From Alphaproteobacteria bacterium (lineage in GTDB: Bacteria > Myxococcota_A > UBA796 > UBA2385): a stretch of DNA of 64,000 nucleotides. This document shows, piece by piece, positions 53,901 to 63,242 of this stretch. The stretch is taken from contig JACKEY010000017.1 of the NCBI GenBank assembly GCA_020632755.1, forward strand, positions 1 through 64,000. The letters run 5' to 3'. The position numbers and the translations under genes were made by a program. The notes beneath the pieces are model-generated. The model did not search any database. It had not been told where the DNA came from and was given only the letters and a program-made list of their open reading frames with translations. Every line of letters starts with the position of its first letter. Position 1 is the first letter of the stretch.

Positions 53901-53930
53901 CAGGGTCAGGATGAGCGTAGTGGTGCGCAT
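50913..53930 (-). CDS. MopE-type metal-binding repeat lipoprotein with beta-helix
   Basis: The product (1005 residues) has a lipoprotein signal (TLAC, Cys21), an Asp/Thr linker, and about nine MopE-type units (residues 50-570). Each has D-x-D-x-DxYGDPD, ACExPxGYV, DCDD, NPxAxEVCN and DDCDxLVDD. These bind metal ions (MopE of methane oxidisers binds copper). Residues about 600-990 are a right-handed beta-helix with repeated GGG-turns. It is probably a surface-exposed envelope protein. The repeats are typical of Myxococcota and relatives. Confidence 0.9.
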   Translation of the reverse strand: MRTTTLILTLTATLASMTLACGDKDGGTDEGTIDTDTGGSTDSTDITDTDTDTDGDPGVDADGDGYNADEDCDDTDPDVSPGQKESCDGKDNDCDGEVDEDDSYNASTWYQDSDGDGYGGDNTTTACEPPEGYVEDGGDCDDGDAAYNPGADEDDCTDPNDYNCDGSVGYADADGDGWAACEECDDSEAAVNPDATEVCDDIDNDCDGTIDIGAADGSTWYADTDGDGYGDPDAPVDACEAPFGYVANSDDCDDTNRAINPAATEVCNGFDDDCDALVDDRDDSLDLSTASTWYADDDADTFGDPDDSVRSCETPRGYVADDSDCDDSNTAVNPDATEVCNDIDDDCDTLVDDADDSVDLSTGGTYYADSDSDLYGDPDVSVTACDQPDGYVEDNNDCDDDATAVNPGASEVCNDIDDDCDTLVDDDDDSVDLSTGSTFYADSDSDLYGDPDRSVSACEQPDGYVEDDNDCDDRRATVNPAADEICNGYDDDCDTLVDDDDPDADLGTGGTYYADTDSDDYGDPDVSVTACEQPDGFVEDNTDCDDDRALTNPGADEYCNDINDDCDSETDEDAVDGGWYADDNDADGYGAEGTMSWQCDGADNELDCNDDDGGEPVVVDIATGSSSGDGSMDSPLDSIQDGIDLANECVVVHAGTYYEAIDYSGKDISVTALDGPEETIIDASEASGPVVTFMTSESASALLSGFTLTGGDGYEESTSESYSCTSVTTCTNYYYSYSGGGIYINSADPMIEDCVVENNSLPPYSEVSSGDDTYYTSSYGGGVAVIDGNPTFMGVDVTDNSADQGGGFYIDESSLVEFEQGWVAGNEATDGAGFQVDAGELIAANVAMLWNTADDDAGGMLVASGTVSAMNITSAGDDGATAGGIFASGTADVTLMNSIIAYSPTGAGLVADSSATFDGTYNNVYGNAGGEYSGITDPTGIGGNISSMPDFIALSDDGDWTNDDISLDEGSPSIDAGNPDTAYNDADGSRNDQGAFGGPSSSWAD

Positions 53931-53953
53931 GAAGGTCCCCAGGCGTTGTCGGC

Positions 53954-53982
53954 ATGATTACGCGGGGACCCGACAATTTCAA
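53954..53982 (-). promoter_or_regulatory. Possible promoter of the MopE-type gene
   Basis: On the minus strand TTGAAA (53977-53982) and AATCAT (53954-53959) are 17 bases apart, 24 bases upstream of the ATG. The match to the sigma-70 consensus is moderate. Confidence 0.35.
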
Positions 53983-54080
53983 CCCAATTCGGTGTTGACA
54001 TCCAAGATTGGGAAAACGGCAGGAAGAAGCGGCGAAATGGCGAGACGTGAGCCCGGGGGACCTGGCCGACAGCCCTGATT

Positions 54081-56240
54081 TCAAGGGGTTTTTCGACCTT
54101 CGCTGCGATCCGGCGTCGGTTCCAGGCCGGTTTCGTCTATGACGCCGTGTTCGCCAGCGTCTTCGCCGAGTGGCGCGGGGGCTCCGGTGGAAGGGGGGCC
54201 CGCACCGTCCGAGCCCGCTGCCTCCGCGCTGGTTCCAGGCGCAGCGCTCGGTGTCTCGGAGGTGTCGGTGGCGGCGCCTTCGCCAGCGTCGTCGCCTGCC
54301 ACCGCGTCGACCTCGGTCGTCGCTTCTTCGGGCGCCTCGAGCACGCGCTGCACCTTGACCGGGAAGCCGAGCGCCATGCCGCGGGCCTCGGCCTTCACCT
54401 CGCGCGGGCCTCGCGGAACGGTGTCCGGCTCGATGGCGTGCAGGTCGCACGGGGTGGGGTCGCCCCAGGGGGCATAGATGGCGATGCGCGCGTCGTCGTA
54501 GACGGGGGCCCCGATGATCCGGCGCAGGCTGCGCTGCATGCGCCGGATGCGCATCCGCAGGGCGTTGTCCTGCATGCTGCGCCCCTGCTCGGGCGCGCTG
54601 AAGGCGTCCTTCTGCAGCACCACGTAGGCGTAGCCGAGGTCGCGGAGCTCCTGCTTGTCCTCGGCGGTGAACGGCTCGCCGCGTGGGTCGAGCCGCTGGC
54701 TGTTCCGGAGTGCATCGACGAAGCTGTTCTCGTCGAGCAGGGTGACCAGCTCCTCCGGCGTGAACACCGGGTTGTTCTCGAGCATGCCGCCCAGCATCGG
54801 GCGCCCGTGCGCGCTCTGGTAGTAGAGGTGGGCCTGGGTCCAGCCGTAGGGGAGCTCGATGATCGCGCCTTCGGGCCCGTCCGCCAGGCAGCGGTAGCCG
54901 GCCGGCACCCCGCCGTACCAGCCGGGGAAGGGCAGCACGCCGGCCTGGCTGAGCTCGAGTCCCCAGACCACGGTCAACGCGACCGCCGCGGGGATCTGCA
55001 GGCGGCCCCGCCAGACCTGCCCGATCCAGGCGAGCACCTGCACGATCGCCAGCCCGAGCAGCACGTTGACATAGGCGACCATGCGGGCCGGCCACCACAG
55101 TCGCCGCAGGAAGCCGACCGACTCGACCAGCCCGATATAGATCGGGTTCGGGATCGCCTTGTCCCCGATCAGCACGAAGGTCCCGGTGGCCACCACGGTG
55201 GCGGCGGCCAGCATCGCGAGCATCGGGCCGCGGCCCAGGCGCCCCGGCCGCAGCAGGTAGAGGACGGCGATCAGCGCGCCCACCAGGGGCAGCAGGAGCG
55301 CCTGCGGGGTGAACAGCTCTTCGCCGCCCATGCCGACCACGTGGTAGCCGCCGTACCGGTGCAGGGGCTGCCAGACGTAGAGCCCGACCCACATGTCCTC
55401 GACGGTGACCGGCGGCGTCGCGTAGATCGACCACTTGCTCACATCGAGCAGACCCGGCACGTCGGCGTGGTCACCGCTGCTCTGCATCGCCAGCGGCACG
55501 CCGACCGGCGCCGCCACGGCCAGGGCCACCGCCGCGATGAGCACGTGCCGCGCGAAGGTCCGCGCCCGGCCACCGGCGCCGACGACGGGGACCAGGGTCC
55601 GCCACAGGCCGTGGCCCAGGGCGATCATCCCTCCGAAGAAGGCGTAGAACCAGTACTGGTAGCCCGCCAGCGCCAGGAACAGGCCGGCCGCTGCGGGTGG
55701 CTTCCAGCTGTCCTTCCAGCCGCTGCGCAGCAGGTACCGGACGAACAGCACCGGCAGCAGCATGACCGCCTGGGTCGGCCGACCTTCGGCCAGGTCGTAG
55801 AGGATGTAGGGCGACAGCACGTAGAGCACGGTGCCGACGCCGCAGGCCAGCCGGTCCTCGCTCAGGTCGCGGGCCGTCACGTAGAAGGCGACCGCCGTCA
55901 GCGACATGCCGAGCAGGACGAACAGGTTGTAGCCGAGCACCTGGCCGAACACGGCGATGAACGGCACGGCGAGGACCGCATCGAGCAGGTTGCTGCCCGT
56001 GTGCCGGAAGATGTCCTTGCCCCAGGGGTGGAAGAACAAGGCGCTGCTGTCGAAGCTGCCGCCGTCCGTGATGACCTTCGACACGTACCAGTAGAACCAC
56101 TGGGTGCCGTAGTGATCGACGTACTCCAGGCCCAGGAAGTGGGTGCGGATGTACGGCAGGAACGGCCCGAGCACGGCGAGACCGAGCCCCAGGGCGATCA
56201 GCCATGGCACCACGCGCTTCAAGGGGACCCTCCGTCGCAC
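54081..56240 (-). CDS. Large membrane protein, GT-C-like (YfhO-like)
   Basis: This 719-residue protein has about eleven membrane segments in residues 10-430 and a large outer loop (YVDHYGTQWFYWYVSKVITD, about 40-59) after segment 1, as in GT-C sugar transferases and YfhO-type proteins. A 150-residue acidic, Ala/Glu/Ser-rich tail follows. No acceptor can be named. The next gene on this strand lies 12 bases upstream, so the two are likely co-transcribed. Confidence 0.78.
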   Translation of the reverse strand: MRRRVPLKRVVPWLIALGLGLAVLGPFLPYIRTHFLGLEYVDHYGTQWFYWYVSKVITDGGSFDSSALFFHPWGKDIFRHTGSNLLDAVLAVPFIAVFGQVLGYNLFVLLGMSLTAVAFYVTARDLSEDRLACGVGTVLYVLSPYILYDLAEGRPTQAVMLLPVLFVRYLLRSGWKDSWKPPAAAGLFLALAGYQYWFYAFFGGMIALGHGLWRTLVPVVGAGGRARTFARHVLIAAVALAVAAPVGVPLAMQSSGDHADVPGLLDVSKWSIYATPPVTVEDMWVGLYVWQPLHRYGGYHVVGMGGEELFTPQALLLPLVGALIAVLYLLRPGRLGRGPMLAMLAAATVVATGTFVLIGDKAIPNPIYIGLVESVGFLRRLWWPARMVAYVNVLLGLAIVQVLAWIGQVWRGRLQIPAAVALTVVWGLELSQAGVLPFPGWYGGVPAGYRCLADGPEGAIIELPYGWTQAHLYYQSAHGRPMLGGMLENNPVFTPEELVTLLDENSFVDALRNSQRLDPRGEPFTAEDKQELRDLGYAYVVLQKDAFSAPEQGRSMQDNALRMRIRRMQRSLRRIIGAPVYDDARIAIYAPWGDPTPCDLHAIEPDTVPRGPREVKAEARGMALGFPVKVQRVLEAPEEATTEVDAVAGDDAGEGAATDTSETPSAAPGTSAEAAGSDGAGPPSTGAPAPLGEDAGEHGVIDETGLEPTPDRSEGRKTP

Positions 56241-56252
56241 GACCGCACGAGC

Positions 56253-58106
56253 CTACTCCGTCGCTGGCGGGGGCGTCGATGTCCCCGGTGGAAGCAAGGG
56301 CGCTGCCGGTCCTCCCGGCTGCCCCATGCCGGGCTGCCCCATGCCGGGCTGCCCCATTCCAGGCTGCCCCATCTCGGGCTGCCCCATGCCGGGCTGCCCC
56401 ATCCCAGGCTGCCCCATGCCGGGCTGCCCCATCCCAGGCTGCCCCATGCCGGGCTGCCCCATGCCGGGCTGCCCCATGCCGGGCTGCCCCATGCCGGGCT
56501 GCCCCATGCCGGGCCGACCCATCGCCGGCCCTGCCACGCCCGGTACGACGAGCCGCGACGGATCCGCGAGCACGCCGCCCTCGGTCATCCAGTTCACGCT
56601 GCAGTCCTGCGACACCTGACGGCTCCACGCGGGCCGGCGATCCCCGACGGCCTGCTCGAGCAGCTTGACGGTCTGGGGGTACCGGGCCCGCCACTGGCCA
56701 TCCGTGGTCGGGCAGTTCCAGACCACGACCGCGTCGGCGTCGAGTGCCTCCAGCTTGCCGAGGGAGAGGGTGCGCAGCGGGTGGAGGGTGAGCGAAGAAG
56801 CACCCGCCAGGAAGGCCTCGAGGCGCCCCGGGTCTTCGCCATAGGGAAGGATCAGGCCCTGATCCACGACCAGATCGCACTCTCCCGGGCCGGCGTCGGG
56901 GCAGACGGCGTCGGCGAGGGCGCGCAGCTCCTCGGGCCGCATGCCGCCGGTCCACGGGCGGTAGGCCTGGTTCATGTCGGGCGGCGCGAGCAGGCTGCCC
57001 GCGAAGGGCACACGGTGCAGGCCGCGGGGGAGCTGCCACACGGCCAGCCACTGCGGCACGTGCACCAGCAAGAAGACCGGGAGGGCGAGGAGCAGACCGA
57101 CCCGAGGCAGGCGCGCGAGGCCGATGCCGGCGAGCACCGCAGCGGCCGGCGCGAGCAGCGTGAAGTTGTCCAGTCCCGCGCGGAACAGCGCCCACAGCAG
57201 CACGGCCTGGGCGATCCAGCCGACGGCCAGCAGCCGCGGCCCGTTCCACCAGCGCGGCCGGCGCGCCAGGGCGAGCAGCAGCCCCACCGCCACCAGCGAC
57301 AGGCCGAACGGCCCGAAGTTGATGAGCAGCTGCAGGTCGAGGCCTGGCAGGACCGCGGCGTATTTCTCGCGCGCGTCGGCCTTGGCCTCCAGGTACTGCT
57401 GGAGGTTCTGGAGGATGGGCAGCAGTCCCAGGCCCCACGTGGCGACCACGACCGCGAGACGACCCCAGCGCGGACGCCCCTCGCCGCTGAGCAGCGGGAT
57501 GATCAGCAGCGGCAGCGCCCAGGCCAGCCCCGAGTGTCGGAGCCAGGCCGCGAGTGCTCCCAGCACCGCGACCATGACCACCGTCGATCCGCGCAGCAGT
57601 CGCGGGTCGCGGGCGAGCAGCGCTGCCGAGACCAGCAGCAGCGCGGCTTCGGGCACGTGGATCCAGGCCGACCGTCCCGTGAGCACCACGCTGGGGACGG
57701 TCGCCACGACGAGGGTGGCCAGCGCGCCGGCCGCAGGCCCGGCCTGACGGCGGGCGTACCACCCGGTCGCGCACAGGACGGCCAGCACCGAGACCCACCC
57801 CGCGAGCTCGATGGGCCACGGCGACGGGCCGGTCGGCAGCATCGCAGCGGCCAGCAGGGCCTGGAACCATCCGGTGGGCGCCCAGACGAGGTCCACGATC
57901 GAAGCGGCGTCGAAGCCATCCGGCTGCATGGCGGCGAAGAGCGCGGGGACGGACTTGTAGTAGAGCCCCGGGTCCCGCGGCAGCCGGGAGTCCTGCCACA
58001 AGAACCTGCCGTGTGCCGCGGCGACCGCGGCGACCACCGCCACCGTCAGCAGGTCCCAGGCCCAGCCGTGGGCGTCGTGCGCGACGGCGTGTCTGGCAGG
58101 CTTCAT
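56253..58106 (-). CDS. Large membrane protein with MGQP-repeat tail
   Basis: This 617-residue protein has about ten membrane segments (residues 15-370), an outer domain, and a C-terminal tail of Met-Gly-Gln-Pro-Gly repeats (about 530-600). It is a GT-C-like membrane protein with an unusual Met-rich tail. The ATG at 58106 overlaps the previous stop (ATGA). The neighbour upstream ends in a different Met-rich repeat. Confidence 0.78.
   Translation of the reverse strand: MKPARHAVAHDAHGWAWDLLTVAVVAAVAAAHGRFLWQDSRLPRDPGLYYKSVPALFAAMQPDGFDAASIVDLVWAPTGWFQALLAAAMLPTGPSPWPIELAGWVSVLAVLCATGWYARRQAGPAAGALATLVVATVPSVVLTGRSAWIHVPEAALLLVSAALLARDPRLLRGSTVVMVAVLGALAAWLRHSGLAWALPLLIIPLLSGEGRPRWGRLAVVVATWGLGLLPILQNLQQYLEAKADAREKYAAVLPGLDLQLLINFGPFGLSLVAVGLLLALARRPRWWNGPRLLAVGWIAQAVLLWALFRAGLDNFTLLAPAAAVLAGIGLARLPRVGLLLALPVFLLVHVPQWLAVWQLPRGLHRVPFAGSLLAPPDMNQAYRPWTGGMRPEELRALADAVCPDAGPGECDLVVDQGLILPYGEDPGRLEAFLAGASSLTLHPLRTLSLGKLEALDADAVVVWNCPTTDGQWRARYPQTVKLLEQAVGDRRPAWSRQVSQDCSVNWMTEGGVLADPSRLVVPGVAGPAMGRPGMGQPGMGQPGMGQPGMGQPGMGQPGMGQPGMGQPGMGQPGMGQPEMGQPGMGQPGMGQPGMGQPGGPAAPLLPPGTSTPPPATE
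56320..56524 (-). repeat. 15-bp tandem repeat coding for MGQPG
   Basis: Fourteen units of 15 bases; on the plus strand the core is GGCTGCCCCAT followed by a variable GCCGG. Thirteen units read MGQP and one reads MGRP. Silent differences (GCC/TCC/CCC) between units suggest expansion with some drift. Confidence 0.85.
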
Positions 58107-59803
58107 CGCGGCGGTGGGCGCTGCGGCACCCGTCCGGGCTGCATCCCCGGCTGCATCCCCGGCTGCATTCCGGGCTGCATCCCCGGCTGCATCCCCGGCT
58201 GCATCCCCGGCTGCATCCCCGGCTGCATCCCCGGCTGCATCCCCGGCTGCATCCCCGGCTGCATCCCCGGGCGCATTCCGGGCTGCATTCCGGGCTGCAT
58301 TCCCGGCTGACCGGCCGGTCCCGTGCCGGGCTGCGGCGTGCCCGGCGTCGGCGTCGCCCCTTCGCCGGGGGACCACCGCAGGCGCAGCTGAACGAGCGCG
58401 GAGGGGTCGTCGGCCAGCGCGCGATCGGGAGCGACCTCGCGGGCGAGTCGGGCGGCGGTCCAGCGCAGCAGCTCGGGCGCGTCGCTGCCGACGATGCCGA
58501 ACAGGAACTCGTCCGGAGGAGGGTCGGCCCGCATCGACAGCGCCTCGACGAGCACGATGCGGGCGTCGAGCGCCGGGTCATCGGCGAGGGCGCGTCGGCG
58601 GCTGCCCAGGCAGGCGATGGCGGGGATCCCGCCTTCACCGGGGAGGTCGACCACCCACGCGTCCTTGCGGGACGAGGCGCCGATCGGGAAGGTCCCGCGA
58701 TCGCCGGCCTTGGGGCGGGGTCCGCGGTCCGGGCCCACCTGGCCGCTCTGGACCATGCTGGCGAGCTCGTCCATGCCGGCTTCGGCGAGGGCCTTGTCGG
58801 TCCAGGTCGAGGCGATGAGCAGTGCCCGGGCCATCCGCACGTGCGGGGCCGCGTCGTCCGGCAGCAGCTCGAGGATCTCCGCGGCTTCGCGGGGCCGCCG
58901 CTCGACCAGCAGGCCCGTGGCGCGTGCCCAGTACAGGTCGCGGTAGAGCGCGGCCAGCTCGGCGTCGTCCCCGGCGGCGGCCCCCGCGGCGTCGGCGCGC
59001 GCGTTGAGCATGGCGACCTCGGCCGCGACGTCGGGGAAGGTCTCGTCGTTGGGGACGGCCTGGATGGTGAGCACGTGGGTGGTGCAGCGCCGGCCGTACC
59101 ACTGGCTGTGCCCGCACAGCTCCAGGGCGGCCTGGATCCGCTCCGGGGCGGCCGTCGACGCCAGCGCCTCGGCCGCGCGGAACACGCACTCGTCGCGGGC
59201 CTTGTCCACGTCGTCTTCGCCTTCGGCGCCCTGGGCGCAGGCGACCCCGGCGGACACGACGTCGCCCTCGGCCGCGGCCGACTCGGCCAGCGCCTCGTAG
59301 CAGCGGGCCGGGACCGGATCGCTCGCGCAGCGGGCCACCACGCCGGACCGCGTCGACTCCTCCGCCGCCGCCCACGGCGCCTCTCCCACCGCCGGCGGCG
59401 GCAGGTGCATCTCGGCCGGACCGCGCGCCTCGCGCTCGGTCGCCCGGGCGACCATGTCCGGCGACAGATCCGGCTTCTGCACCAGGCGCAGGTGCGGTCG
59501 CTCCGCCGTGCGCTCGCACTTGAACCGGGCCGGCGAGTCGGCGTCCAGGGTGTCGCAGAGCTTGCCGCCGGCCACGGCGTGCAGGGCCGCGACCCGGTTG
59601 GCCAGCGCCGCGCGCTCGATGGGGTCCTCGATGGCCGAGACCACCTCGACCACCCGATCGGGGTCCTCTTCCACCGCTGCATCGACGCGGGCCAGGCGGC
59701 ACTCGGCGTCCCCACAGTCCCAGAAGGACGCGTCGGAGCCGCTGCCCGTGCAGGCCAGCAGGCCCGCCAGGAGGGCCATCGGGAGGAGGGAGGCGACAGA
59801 CAT
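58103..59803 (-). CDS. Lipoprotein with helical domain and QPGM-repeat tail
   Basis: This 566-residue lipoprotein has signal ALLAGLLAC (Cys at about 18), a helical Ala/Glu-rich domain with scattered Cys (for example ARCYEAL), and a tail of Gln-Pro-Gly-Met repeats. It resembles a TPR-like envelope protein without a clear family. It overlaps the membrane protein gene, so both are made together. The two Met-rich tails differ in unit length but not in residue content. Confidence 0.78.
   Translation of the reverse strand: MSVASLLPMALLAGLLACTGSGSDASFWDCGDAECRLARVDAAVEEDPDRVVEVVSAIEDPIERAALANRVAALHAVAGGKLCDTLDADSPARFKCERTAERPHLRLVQKPDLSPDMVARATEREARGPAEMHLPPPAVGEAPWAAAEESTRSGVVARCASDPVPARCYEALAESAAAEGDVVSAGVACAQGAEGEDDVDKARDECVFRAAEALASTAAPERIQAALELCGHSQWYGRRCTTHVLTIQAVPNDETFPDVAAEVAMLNARADAAGAAAGDDAELAALYRDLYWARATGLLVERRPREAAEILELLPDDAAPHVRMARALLIASTWTDKALAEAGMDELASMVQSGQVGPDRGPRPKAGDRGTFPIGASSRKDAWVVDLPGEGGIPAIACLGSRRRALADDPALDARIVLVEALSMRADPPPDEFLFGIVGSDAPELLRWTAARLAREVAPDRALADDPSALVQLRLRWSPGEGATPTPGTPQPGTGPAGQPGMQPGMQPGMRPGMQPGMQPGMQPGMQPGMQPGMQPGMQPGMQPGMQPGMQPGMQPGRVPQRPPPR
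58141..58308 (-). repeat. 12-bp tandem repeat coding for QPGM
   Basis: Fourteen units of 12 bases, mostly GCATCCCCGGCT on the plus strand, with a few GCATTCCGGGCT variants and one GGGC unit that encodes Arg. Confidence 0.88.
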
Positions 59804-59833
59804 GACCCGGCACCGTAGCCCGCTGGGCCGGGG

Positions 59834-61207
59834 TCAGTCGCGCAGCTCGATCCACCCGTTCGGTGCCGCGCTCGAGCGCACGCAGAGTCGAGCGCGGCGC
59901 AGCTCGTAGGCACGACCCTCGTCGTCGACGGGGACCGTGCTCTTCAGTCGCATCCACGCCGAGGCGCCGGGCTCGAGCAGCAGTCGCTCCTGGTCGAGCA
60001 CCGCCGACGTGGACGACAACAGCTCGACGGCGGGGCGCGACACGGCCGCACCGTGAACGCCGGGCGGCAGCCGACCCGTCGGGGTGAGCAGCTCGCAGCG
60101 GAGCTCGTCCTGCTGGCTGTCGGTCCACAGGACGGCCCAGCCGAGCACCGCGACGGGCGAGCCCGTGCCGGCGGACACGGCGCCATCGATCATCGCGAGC
60201 TCGTCGGTGCTTCGCCGGCTGGCTTCGTGCAGGCGCACCGGAGGGGGGACCAACATGTCGGAGAGCTGCACCAGGCCGCCGATCCCGAACAACGTGCTCG
60301 CCAGCACCAGCGGGCCCGACAGGCTCAGTGCGCCGCGCCGGAGGGCGCCATGGCGCGCGAGATCCGGCAGGACCTTCTGCAGCCGCCACACGGGCACCGT
60401 CGCCATGCCGATGATCAACGCCACGGTCGCCAGGGTCAGGACCAGGCCCCAGCCCAGGAACAGCACCGCCAGGACCAGCGTGCCGGTGCCGCCCCCATCG
60501 ACCAGCAGGTGCTCCGCGAGGCGCACCAGCACCTTGAGCAGCACCAGGGTCTGCGAGATCAGCCAGACCATGCTGAACAGGCCCAGGCCGACCGCGTACT
60601 GCACCATCGCCGAGAACCGCGAGCGGCTGTACTCGGAGCCCGACACCAGCAGGTTGGCGACCAGGTTGCTGATGATGCTGACCAGCACCACGGCCGGCAG
60701 CGGCGCCAGCACGGCGACCACCAGGTAGTCGGTCTCGATGTCGCCGAAGCCCTTGACCAGCTCGTCGAAGGGCACGGTCAGGCGCAGGGACTCGGTCGCC
60801 GGCCCGGCCTGGAGCATGCCGGTCTGCAGCACGTCGATGATCCACGGCAGCCAGGCGAGCAGCGCCGAGAACAGCAGGTAGGAGATCGCCAGGAAGGCGA
60901 GCGGCCGCGTGTAGCGCCCCTGTTCCTGGTCGAGCTCCTCGAGCAGCCGGTCCGCCGCGGTCGAGGGGCGACGCGCCAGCAGGGTCGCCGTGCGCAGATA
61001 GCGCGAGGCGAACACGACCAGCGCGTCGATGAGTTGCTCGTAGAAGTAGCTGGCCCGGTAGGCGCGGTCGTCACCCGGTCCCGGGTCGCCCAGATCCTCG
61101 TCCACCGCGCCGGGCACGGGCGAAGGAGGATGATCGGACGGCCGCCGCAGCCGGAAGGTGCGGGAGTTCTCGGGGAGCGGGCCGGGGCCGGGCGGGAGCT
61201 GGGACAT
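59834..61207 (-). CDS. Multi-pass membrane protein of unknown function
   Basis: This 457-residue protein has an acidic, Pro-rich N-terminus (residues 1-60) and about five membrane segments (115-310), followed by a soluble domain. Its spacing recalls YIP1-type proteins, but no signature is clear. The ATG at 61207 is chosen because the longer frame runs into the TetR gene. It is upstream of the lipoprotein gene by 30 bases and probably in the same operon. Confidence 0.7.
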   Translation of the reverse strand: MSQLPPGPGPLPENSRTFRLRRPSDHPPSPVPGAVDEDLGDPGPGDDRAYRASYFYEQLIDALVVFASRYLRTATLLARRPSTAADRLLEELDQEQGRYTRPLAFLAISYLLFSALLAWLPWIIDVLQTGMLQAGPATESLRLTVPFDELVKGFGDIETDYLVVAVLAPLPAVVLVSIISNLVANLLVSGSEYSRSRFSAMVQYAVGLGLFSMVWLISQTLVLLKVLVRLAEHLLVDGGGTGTLVLAVLFLGWGLVLTLATVALIIGMATVPVWRLQKVLPDLARHGALRRGALSLSGPLVLASTLFGIGGLVQLSDMLVPPPVRLHEASRRSTDELAMIDGAVSAGTGSPVAVLGWAVLWTDSQQDELRCELLTPTGRLPPGVHGAAVSRPAVELLSSTSAVLDQERLLLEPGASAWMRLKSTVPVDDEGRAYELRRARLCVRSSAAPNGWIELRD

Positions 61208-61233
61208 CTGGCGGATGGTACCGCCTGGAGGGC

Positions 61234-61845
61234 TCAGTCGGGCACGCCGAGCAGGGTGCAGGCGAGGGCGCCGAGGTGCTCGGCCACCGCCTGGTGGGGG
61301 TCCTGGCCGGGCGGCACGAAGGGCAGCAGGTCTTCGGGCTCGGTCACGGCGTAGCGGGCCACCAGGTGGTTGAGGGACAGCAGGGCGAGGCGCAGATCGA
61401 CGCCCGGCCGCAGCGGCAGCGACGCCAGGATCTCGCCCACCCGACCCATCACGGTGGCGGTCCACCGGCCGCGAACCGCCTCGGGAGATGCCTGGTGTTC
61501 CATCACGTGGCGCAGGAGGAGGCGGATGCCGTCGGCGTTGTCGCGGGCCTGACCGTACAGCAGCGCGACGAGGGCCCGCAGCCGGGCTGCGGGTGTCGGC
61601 CCGAGCGCGTCGTCGGCCGGCAGGGGCAGGTCGAGGAGCCGGTCGTAGATGCGGTCCACGACGGCGTCGTACAGCCCCTGCTTGTCACCGAAGTGGTAGG
61701 CGAGGGTCGAGATGTTGACCCCGGCGGCCGCAGCGAGGCGGCGGGTCGACGCCCCGGCGAAGCCCAAGCTCGCGAACAGCGGCAGGGCCGCGTCCAGGAT
61801 GCGCTCGGTGGTCTCGTGTGCCCGGCTGTCGCCCTGGTCGTCCAT
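61234..61845 (-). CDS. TetR-family transcriptional regulator
   Basis: This 203-residue protein has a TetR HTH at about 15-60 (RILDAALPLFASLGF, TRRLAAAAGVNISTLAYHFG). The C-terminal domain resembles the CerR/DUF1956 type. It lies 26 bases before the membrane-protein gene and may regulate that operon, or the divergent lipoprotein gene 140 bases away. Confidence 0.87.
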   Translation of the reverse strand: MDDQGDSRAHETTERILDAALPLFASLGFAGASTRRLAAAAGVNISTLAYHFGDKQGLYDAVVDRIYDRLLDLPLPADDALGPTPAARLRALVALLYGQARDNADGIRLLLRHVMEHQASPEAVRGRWTATVMGRVGEILASLPLRPGVDLRLALLSLNHLVARYAVTEPEDLLPFVPPGQDPHQAVAEHLGALACTLLGVPD

Positions 61846-61985
61846 GCCGGCGCCCTATCACGGGGCCGGGCCCGGAAGCCGCGCCGGGGCGGGTTCGGGA
61901 GCAGGGGCTGTAACGGCGCGCGCGGTCGGCCCTTGGGTGCTGGCACGGCGCCCGCGGTCGGCGCCGCCACCCGAGGAGAACCCCC

Positions 61986-63218
<1,233 letters not shown>

Positions 63219-63242
63219 GCCCGTCGCCGCCGGTCGCCCGGC

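Noticed and set aside
56320..58308. CRISPR-like array in the tandem repeats
   Set aside because: Units are 12 or 15 bp without spacers, in frame, and encode Met-rich peptides at the ends of two genes.
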